A stretch of 7,866 nucleotides of DNA, from contig JALRDM010000312.1 of NCBI GenBank assembly GCA_023262195.1, positions 1-7,866 on the forward strand, read 5' to 3'. The position numbers and the translations under genes are program-made. This document shows, one piece after another, positions 1 through 5,288 of the stretch. Under the pieces are notes generated by a model. That model was not told where the DNA came from. It made no database searches and saw only the letters and a list, made by a program, of their open reading frames with translations. This DNA comes from Salibacteraceae bacterium (GTDB lineage: Bacteria > Bacteroidota > Bacteroidia > Flavobacteriales_G > Salibacteraceae). How positions within the stretch are numbered: position 1 is the stretch's first letter; the number at the start of each line of letters is the position of its first letter.

Positions 1-169
1 ATATGTTCATCGGCTCACTACAAAGACAAAGTATATGCCAGCCAAAATTTGCTGTCAAACTGTCAAGTCTTTATTCCAAGAATTTTGAAAAGCTGTTCGA
101 TCAAGACAGCCAATCCAACCAAATCGTGACTTACTGGTTACTATATTCGTCCAACCAACAACAGAATTT
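1..169. other. Upstream region of the M4 peptidase, no confident gene
   Basis: No recognisable gene lies here. A TATATTCG at 142-149 resembles the Bacteroidota -7 element (TAnnTTTG) with one mismatch and sits about 20 bases before the peptidase ATG. No TTG lies at the expected distance upstream, so it is a weak promoter candidate. An 8-base tandem near-repeat (CTGTCAAA then CTGTCAAG) lies at 52-67, and a short hairpin is possible (GCTGT 92-96 with ACAGC 106-110). A + strand frame is open from the left edge to a TGA at 171-173; it is treated as a finding because its composition does not look convincingly coding. Confidence 0.5.
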
Positions 170-2992
170 ATGAAGCACATCTTACCAATAATCGCACTAT
201 TATTCACCACACACATTTTCGCAATTGATTTAAAAGCTGTGGTCTTTGAGGGCTCAGAAGCCAAAGCGGAAGTGCCTGAAGCCAATATGCTACGGTACAA
301 GTCATTCAGTTCAGTTCCTGTGTTCATTCGATTTGATGAAGCCAAGCAGCTCAATCTGAATAATTGGCAGCAATGGATGTCAACTAACTTTTTTGACAAT
401 AACGAGCAGTTTGGCTTTGAATTGATTGGTACTGAAGAAGACCAACTTGGCATGGTTCATTATCGGTTTAACCAAACCTTTAACGGAGTGAAAGTTGAAT
501 TTGCCTCTTGGATTGTTCACGCTAAAGAAAATCGAGTGTTGAGCATGAATGGTGAATTATTTGATGCGATTTCAGACTTTAATCCCGGCTTGAGTGAGTC
601 TGAGGCCTTAGAAATGGCTCTCGGTTATGTAGGTGCGGAAACCTATAAATGGGAAATTGATTTGGAAGAGCAGGCCATACAGCACATAAATCATGATCAC
701 AATGCCACTTATTATCCTATTGGCGAAAAGGTTATAATCAACACCGATCCTGCATTGAAAGAAGTTGATCTTCACCTCACGTGGAAGTTTAATATTTACG
801 CTCACGAGCCCATGTCTAGGCAGGAGGTGTATGTGGATGCCACAAGTGGAAATACCATCTTCACACAAGATTTAATCCACCACGCAGATTCCAATGGAAC
901 AGCAGTCACCAACTACAATGGAAATTTTAATTTAGTTGCAGATTATACAGGTTCAAATTTCCGACTTCGGGAAAGCGGCAGAGGAAATGGCATCAGCACC
1001 TACAATCTTAATTCAGGTACCAATGGCCTTGGGTCTGATATTCTCGATAATGACAATGTGTGGAATAGCACAGCCGCAAATGAGATGAGTGGACCTGACG
1101 CTCATTTTGGGACAGAAATGACTTACGATTTTTTCTTTGCCAATTTTGGTCGAAATAGTATCGATGATAGTGGCTTCGAACTAATTAGCCGCGTTAATTA
1201 TGGAAACAACTTTACCAATGCCTTCTGGGATGGTAATGTAATGACCTATGGTTCGGGTGGTGCATCTTTCGCTACCATAGATATTGCGGGTCATGAAGTG
1301 ACTCATGGTTTGACTACCAATACAGCTGCACTAATTTATTCCTATGAATCTGGAGCACTGAATGAAAGCTTCAGTGATATATTCGGTGCTGCTATCGAGT
1401 TTTATGCGGAAGGGGGAATCAGTGATTGGTTGCTAGGTGAAGATCGTGGATCTGTAATACGCTACATGAACAACCCCAACCTCGGTGGTGACCCTGATAC
1501 ATATCTGGGTGATTTTTGGCATACAGAAGCTTGGGATAATGGTGGCGTTCACATTAACAGTGGTGTCCAGAACTTTTGGTTTTATCTTTTGACAGAAGGT
1601 GGTTCTGGGACGAACGACCTCAATAATAATTATAGCGTAGATGCGCTTGGCGTTGAAAAGGCTCAAGCAATCGCTTTTCGCAATCTCACTGTGTATTTAA
1701 CTCCATCAAGCCAATATTTTGACGCACGTTTTTACGCCATTCAATCAGCCGTTGACCTCTATGGAAATTGTTCTGAAGAAGTTGAACAAACTACCAATGC
1801 ATGGTATGCTGTGGGTGTAGGCGATGAGTATGTTGAAGGTGTTGATGCAGATTTTGATCCAAGCGAAACAGAGATATGTGTTCTTCCATACACAGTATCA
1901 TTCTCTAATGAAAGTACTAATGCTGATACTTACGTTTGGGACTTTGGCGATGGTAACAACTCCGGCTTGGAGAGCCCATCGCACACATATACGCAAGAAG
2001 GAGAGTATATTGTAATGCTGGATGCATCATCTGACTGTGGCGAAGATGAAAAATCGAGAACCATCAGTATTGAACTTCCGATAGCTCCAACATCAGCGAC
2101 TGCAGAAGTTTGCCCGGGGGATGTGGCCACACTCTTTGCTACTCCTAACGTTTCAGGCACAAATTGGTGGTATGATGATTCCACATCAACTACACCAATA
2201 TATGAAGGTGACACTTTTATTACTCCAGTGATCAATAGCACCATACCATATTTTGTTTCTACAAAAACTAATGGCAATTCGGATGAAGTCGGTGAACCAG
2301 ACAATAATTTTGGCCCTGGATCTCCATTCAACAATCTACAGTATCTAGTTTTTGATGTGTACGAGTCTGCGATATTAGATTCTGTAAGGGTTTATGCCAC
2401 AGGTTCTGGAGAGCGAGAAATTGTTTTGCTCGATGCATTTGGCAATGAGATTACGTCCATGATTGTCGATCTCGATAATGGAGAGCAAATGGTAGAATTG
2501 GGTATGGAATTGCCCGTGGGAACTGATTTGCAGATTGGCCTGGGCGATGGTGGAGATTTAAACCTTTATAGAAACGCAAGCGGTGCTGATTATCCTTATG
2601 AAATCAATGATGTGTTAAGTATAAAACGTAGCACAGCATTTACAAACGGAGGCTTGAGCCACTATTATTTCCTATATGATTGGCATGTGTCTTATGGTTC
2701 ATGTGAAAGCGCCAAAACAATAGTATATGCCAGTGTAAGCGAGTGCTTAGGTATGGATGAAATCAACTCAAATGATGTAACCATCTTCCCTAACCCATCT
2801 ATCGGTTCTTTTACCATTACTTGGGATGGAATGATAGTGAATACCATTGATGTGCGAAACATGCACGGCCAGCTTGTTTCACAGATAAAGCCAAGCACTA
2901 CCCAAATTGAAATGAATTTGAACAGTGGGGTTTATATGGTAAATATCATTGGCAGCGAAGGCGCTATTACCAAAAAAGTTATCGTTCAATAA
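170..2992 (+). CDS. Secreted M4 (thermolysin-like) zinc metallopeptidase with PKD domain and T9SS sorting tail
   Basis: This 940-residue preproprotein is an extracellular endopeptidase of family M4. Residues 1-18 form a signal peptide (MKHI..., hydrophobic core, cleavage after IFA). Residues 19 to about 238 are the FTP/PepSY-type propeptide, ending near the YVDATSG strand at 221-227. The catalytic domain spans about 240-555. It holds the substrate-binding NAFW at 350-353, the zinc motif HEVTH at 375-379, the third zinc ligand E399 in GALNES (20 residues after H379, as in thermolysin), D403, and the transition-state histidine H461 in GGVHINSG. All key residues are present, so an active enzyme is expected. 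A PKD domain follows (about 560-640, WDFGDG at 590-595), then an Ig-like segment (641-705), a beta-rich module I cannot name (706-860) and a T9SS type A tail (868-940, FPNP at 873-876). The predicted route is Sec export, T9SS passage, then surface attachment or release. A hairpin terminator follows the gene. Confidence 0.96.
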   Translation: MKHILPIIALLFTTHIFAIDLKAVVFEGSEAKAEVPEANMLRYKSFSSVPVFIRFDEAKQLNLNNWQQWMSTNFFDNNEQFGFELIGTEEDQLGMVHYRFNQTFNGVKVEFASWIVHAKENRVLSMNGELFDAISDFNPGLSESEALEMALGYVGAETYKWEIDLEEQAIQHINHDHNATYYPIGEKVIINTDPALKEVDLHLTWKFNIYAHEPMSRQEVYVDATSGNTIFTQDLIHHADSNGTAVTNYNGNFNLVADYTGSNFRLRESGRGNGISTYNLNSGTNGLGSDILDNDNVWNSTAANEMSGPDAHFGTEMTYDFFFANFGRNSIDDSGFELISRVNYGNNFTNAFWDGNVMTYGSGGASFATIDIAGHEVTHGLTTNTAALIYSYESGALNESFSDIFGAAIEFYAEGGISDWLLGEDRGSVIRYMNNPNLGGDPDTYLGDFWHTEAWDNGGVHINSGVQNFWFYLLTEGGSGTNDLNNNYSVDALGVEKAQAIAFRNLTVYLTPSSQYFDARFYAIQSAVDLYGNCSEEVEQTTNAWYAVGVGDEYVEGVDADFDPSETEICVLPYTVSFSNESTNADTYVWDFGDGNNSGLESPSHTYTQEGEYIVMLDASSDCGEDEKSRTISIELPIAPTSATAEVCPGDVATLFATPNVSGTNWWYDDSTSTTPIYEGDTFITPVINSTIPYFVSTKTNGNSDEVGEPDNNFGPGSPFNNLQYLVFDVYESAILDSVRVYATGSGEREIVLLDAFGNEITSMIVDLDNGEQMVELGMELPVGTDLQIGLGDGGDLNLYRNASGADYPYEINDVLSIKRSTAFTNGGLSHYYFLYDWHVSYGSCESAKTIVYASVSECLGMDEINSNDVTIFPNPSIGSFTITWDGMIVNTIDVRNMHGQLVSQIKPSTTQIEMNLNSGVYMVNIIGSEGAITKKVIVQ

Positions 2993-3014
2993 GCCAGCAC
3001 GCTAGCGAAACGAG

Positions 3015-3048
3015 GCGCGATCAGGGTAAATCCAGATGGCGCTTTTTT
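3015..3048 (+). terminator. Rho-independent-type terminator after the M4 peptidase gene
   Basis: GCGCGATC at 3015-3022 pairs with GATGGCGC at 3035-3042, giving four GC pairs, one G-G mismatch and three more pairs. GG and CC inside the loop could extend the stem. Six T residues follow directly at 3043-3048. The hairpin begins 23 bases after the peptidase stop codon, so it probably separates this gene from the downstream cluster. An 8-base perfect palindrome, CGCTAGCG (3000-3007), lies just upstream. Confidence 0.7.
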
Positions 3049-3151
3049 GTTGTAAACATACCCATGCAATCATTTATAGACAGTATTGATCACATTCATG
3101 CCGAGTAGAACCAAGTTATTTCAAGTCCTTAACAAATCGTTCGAATGCTTA

Positions 3152-3182
3152 TTGTAAATACTCGATTCGAAAATTATATTTA
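3152..3182 (+). promoter_or_regulatory. Putative Bacteroidota sigma-A promoter of the three-gene cluster
   Basis: TTG at 3152-3154 is followed after 20 bases by TATATTTA at 3175-3182. This matches the Bacteroidota -33/-7 pattern (TTG, about 19-21 bases, TAnnTTTG) in all but the last base. The predicted transcription start near 3188 would leave a leader of roughly 16 bases before the ATG at 3204. Two TTCGAA palindromes (3140-3145 and 3166-3171) flank the -33 element, which could indicate an operator. The call rests on pattern and position only. Confidence 0.5.
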
Positions 3183-3203
3183 CACAATCTAAATTAATAT
3201 GTT

Positions 3204-3665
3204 ATGAGAAGTCTAGGAAAAATTGCAATCACAGCACTTACCGTTATTCTGTATAGCACAGCAGTTGCCGAATCGCCTGCTGAACTGAACAAAGGCCCTA
3301 AACCCAATGATTTGGTGGGGCTATGGATGCCCAGCGAAGGCACATCCTATATTAAGATCTTCAAAGAGAAAGGCGTGGAACGCTATCACGGAAGAGTGGT
3401 ATGGCTTAAAGAACCATTAGATGAGCAGGGCAACCCAAAGAAAGACCCTGAGGGAAAAGAGATCATGAATATGTTGAACCTTAGAAACTTTGTGTTTGAG
3501 GACGGTGAGTGGGTAGACGGAACGATTTATGACCCTAAATCTGGCAACACCTACTACTGCACCATAGAAATGAAGGGGAACAACAAACTTGAGGTACGAG
3601 GTTCATTAGATCCATTTGGCCTTGTGGGAAGAACGGATACATGGGTAAGAATGAAGACTAAATAA
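3204..3665 (+). CDS. DUF2147 family exported protein
   Basis: This 153-residue protein has a signal peptide at about 1-22 (MRSLGK, hydrophobic stretch, AVA cleavage site) and a single DUF2147 domain at about 36-151. Family features visible are LVGLW (37-41), the GRVVWL strand (63-68), GTIYDP (106-111), G114 with YYC (117-119), VRGSL (131-135) and GRTDTWVRM (142-150). The family is predicted to form a small lipocalin-like beta-barrel; its biochemical role is unknown. With no lipobox or sorting tail, the periplasm is the likely location. The ATG at 3204 is chosen because it gives a proper signal peptide; an ATG at 3199 opens only the two-codon frame ATG-TTA-TGA. It is the first gene of a tight cluster, ending 8 bases before the beta-barrel gene, and the promoter candidate at 3152-3182 lies just upstream. 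Confidence 0.88.
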   Translation: MRSLGKIAITALTVILYSTAVAESPAELNKGPKPNDLVGLWMPSEGTSYIKIFKEKGVERYHGRVVWLKEPLDEQGNPKKDPEGKEIMNMLNLRNFVFEDGEWVDGTIYDPKSGNTYYCTIEMKGNNKLEVRGSLDPFGLVGRTDTWVRMKTK

Positions 3666-3673
3666 CTCCAACA

Positions 3674-4756
3674 ATGAAATACCTACTAAACCTTACCCTA
3701 CCCTTCATATTCCTCATTTCACTACCAGTCAATGGGCTATCGCAAGATGACCCACCAATAGAAGAAGAAGGCGAAGAAGATGTTGTGGATTATTCAAGTC
3801 TGGTTCAAACCGAGAAGAATAAAGCATTTTGTTCTTCTAAGATATTGGCTCAAAGACCCACGAAGCTTGCCTCGTTGGGGTATGATTTTCAAGCTCCACA
3901 TTCCATAACTCCCGGAGAACTTGGCGGTGTAGCTTCAAAACAACATAACATTGCCAACAGCCATGGCGTTGGCGCTGCGCTGAATTACCCTGTTTTTTCG
4001 AAGAATTATTTGCTCGTAAACCTTGGGGTAACTTACGCTGAAACGCGCTACTCTTTTGTCAGCCCAACCACGGCTAACGATAATGCGGTTGTTCAAGCGT
4101 TAGATAATAAAGGCCTGAGAACAATGGGCGCTGTTGCAACCATTTTCAAGCCATTAAACATCAAACACTACTTACTTTTTCAAGGTGGAGTGAGCTTGAA
4201 TGGAGATTACACATTCAGCAATTTTCAAAGCCTAAATTATCTGCGATACACAGCAGCACTGATCTATGGTATAAAGGCTAACGATCGAAAAATGTGGGGA
4301 TTTGGATTAAGCCGAACGTACCTTGGTGGTGCTTTGAATTATGTGCCGATCTACTATATGATGTATACGGCCAAGAGTAAAAAATGGGGACTGGAAATGT
4401 TGTTACCAGCACGCCTTGATTATCGTAGAAACATCAACGACAAAAACCTGCTGCTTGTAGGATATGAAGTGCAAGGAAACACCTTCAGAATCAACAATGA
4501 TGGTGACATCTATAACTTACCCTTTAATGAGATGGAAATGCGCAGAGCCGAATTGCGATTTCGCGCCACTTGGGAACATGCTTTTACTCCACAAATTTGG
4601 CTTTCCTTACAGGCAGGATATAGATATAACTATTCGTTCAAGTTAGATAATGGTGATTTCTATAGGCCATTCTTTGATAATACACCCTATCTCATGGAAA
4701 CCGAATTGACCAACCCAGCTTATTTCAACATTTCAATAAATTGGGTCAGCCCATAA
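3674..4756 (+). CDS. DUF6268-like outer-membrane beta-barrel protein
   Basis: This 360-residue protein has a signal peptide at about 1-23 (MKYLLNLTLPFIF..., cleavage near GLSQ). A strongly acidic stretch follows (24-39, DDPPIEEEGEED), then a long region rich in alternating aromatic and polar residues typical of transmembrane beta-strands (about 60-358). Examples are YLLVNLGVTYAETRYSF at 112-128 and ISLQ-like strands near 306-322, ending with a C-terminal strand FNISINW (351-357). The pattern and size suit the DUF6268 outer-membrane barrel family, recognised from memory. There is no T9SS tail and no plug or TonB box that I can see, so a TonB-dependent receptor is unlikely. The ligand or role is unknown. 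The gene starts 8 bases after the DUF2147 stop, with no clear Shine-Dalgarno sequence, implying co-transcription. Outer-membrane placement is well supported; the family name is less certain. Confidence 0.75.
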   Translation: MKYLLNLTLPFIFLISLPVNGLSQDDPPIEEEGEEDVVDYSSLVQTEKNKAFCSSKILAQRPTKLASLGYDFQAPHSITPGELGGVASKQHNIANSHGVGAALNYPVFSKNYLLVNLGVTYAETRYSFVSPTTANDNAVVQALDNKGLRTMGAVATIFKPLNIKHYLLFQGGVSLNGDYTFSNFQSLNYLRYTAALIYGIKANDRKMWGFGLSRTYLGGALNYVPIYYMMYTAKSKKWGLEMLLPARLDYRRNINDKNLLLVGYEVQGNTFRINNDGDIYNLPFNEMEMRRAELRFRATWEHAFTPQIWLSLQAGYRYNYSFKLDNGDFYRPFFDNTPYLMETELTNPAYFNISINWVSP

Positions 4757-4778
4757 AAAAGCCTATTGAAAGTAAACC

Positions 4779-5288
4779 TTGGGGTTAAGAGAAGTAAGAA
4801 AAGAGCTGGCTGAACTGGAGAAGGAAGAGCTTATCTACCATATTGGTGAGCTCTATAAGAAGTACAAAGACGTAAAGGAGTATTTCGATTTTTACACCAA
4901 TCCTGATGAACAAGCGCTGCTTGAAAAATTCAAAGCCCGCGTGCATGAAGGGTTTTATCCCAATAGAGGTTGGAGGTTAAAGCTTTACCGCTCCAGAAAA
5001 GCGATTAATGAGTTTAAAAAGCTTGGTATATCGGAAGAGGCCAACGCAACCCTCCTACTCTACTTTACCGAGGTGGCAGTGATGTATGCACGTGAGAAAC
5101 GGGTGAAAACAGAGAACTACTATAAGCGGCTGTCAACCAGTTTTGACAAAGCGCTGGAATACATGGACAAATACAAGCTCCTAGATAAGTTCAGGGCTCA
5201 AAACGAGTTGGTTGTTGAACGGTGCTCATCATTTCCTTGGGCATGTGATATCGAAGTCCAGCAGATATTCGATCACTATTATTCCTAG
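4779..5288 (+). CDS. DUF6155-like small helical cytoplasmic protein, TTG start
   Basis: This 169-residue protein is charged, probably all-helical and lacks a signal peptide. The N-terminus (LREVRKELAELEKEELI, 3-19) is followed by helices containing KEYFDFYTNPDEQALLEKFK (33-52) and a C-terminal half with FDKALEYMDKY (122-132). It resembles the DUF6155 family, whose function is unknown. The start is TTG at 4779. An in-frame TAA at 4773-4775 excludes any longer version, and the first in-frame ATG would remove about 100 residues including the conserved N-terminus. The gap after the barrel gene is 22 bases, so it is probably the last gene of the operon, although its cytoplasmic nature contrasts with its exported neighbours. 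Its TAG stop (5286-5288) overlaps the stop of the opposing gene. A hairpin lies in its last codons. Confidence 0.75.
   Translation: MGLREVRKELAELEKEELIYHIGELYKKYKDVKEYFDFYTNPDEQALLEKFKARVHEGFYPNRGWRLKLYRSRKAINEFKKLGISEEANATLLLYFTEVAVMYAREKRVKTENYYKRLSTSFDKALEYMDKYKLLDKFRAQNELVVERCSSFPWACDIEVQQIFDHYYS
5245..5276. terminator. Hairpin at the convergent gene junction, possible transcription end site
   Basis: GTGAT (5245-5249) pairs with ATCAC (5272-5276) and CGAA (5252-5255) with TTCG (5268-5271). This gives nine base pairs with a two-base bulge (5250-5251) and a 12-base loop. It sits inside the last codons of the DUF6155-like gene and, on the minus strand, begins 8 bases beyond the stop of the propeller gene. 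No T-run follows directly on either strand; on the + strand a T6 occurs only at 5301-5306. A role as a terminator or mRNA 3' end is therefore tentative, and the pairing could be a by-product of the coding sequence. Confidence 0.3.

Noticed and set aside
52..67. Tandem CTGTCAAA/CTGTCAAG as a possible repeat array
   Set aside because: Only two imperfect copies of eight bases are present, with no further units nearby.
55..453. 132-residue minus-strand frame opposite the start of the M4 peptidase gene
   Set aside because: It overlaps a strongly supported coding region, shows no recognisable domain and looks like an antisense shadow.
1930..2334. 134-residue minus-strand frame opposite the PKD and Ig-like region
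   Set aside because: It lies entirely antisense to confident domains and has low-complexity Ser/Pro-rich composition without any family resemblance.
3199..3206. Two-codon upstream frame ATG-TTA-TGA overlapping the DUF2147 start
   Set aside because: Too short to separate from chance in AT-rich leader sequence; noted only because it rules out ATG 3199 as the gene start.
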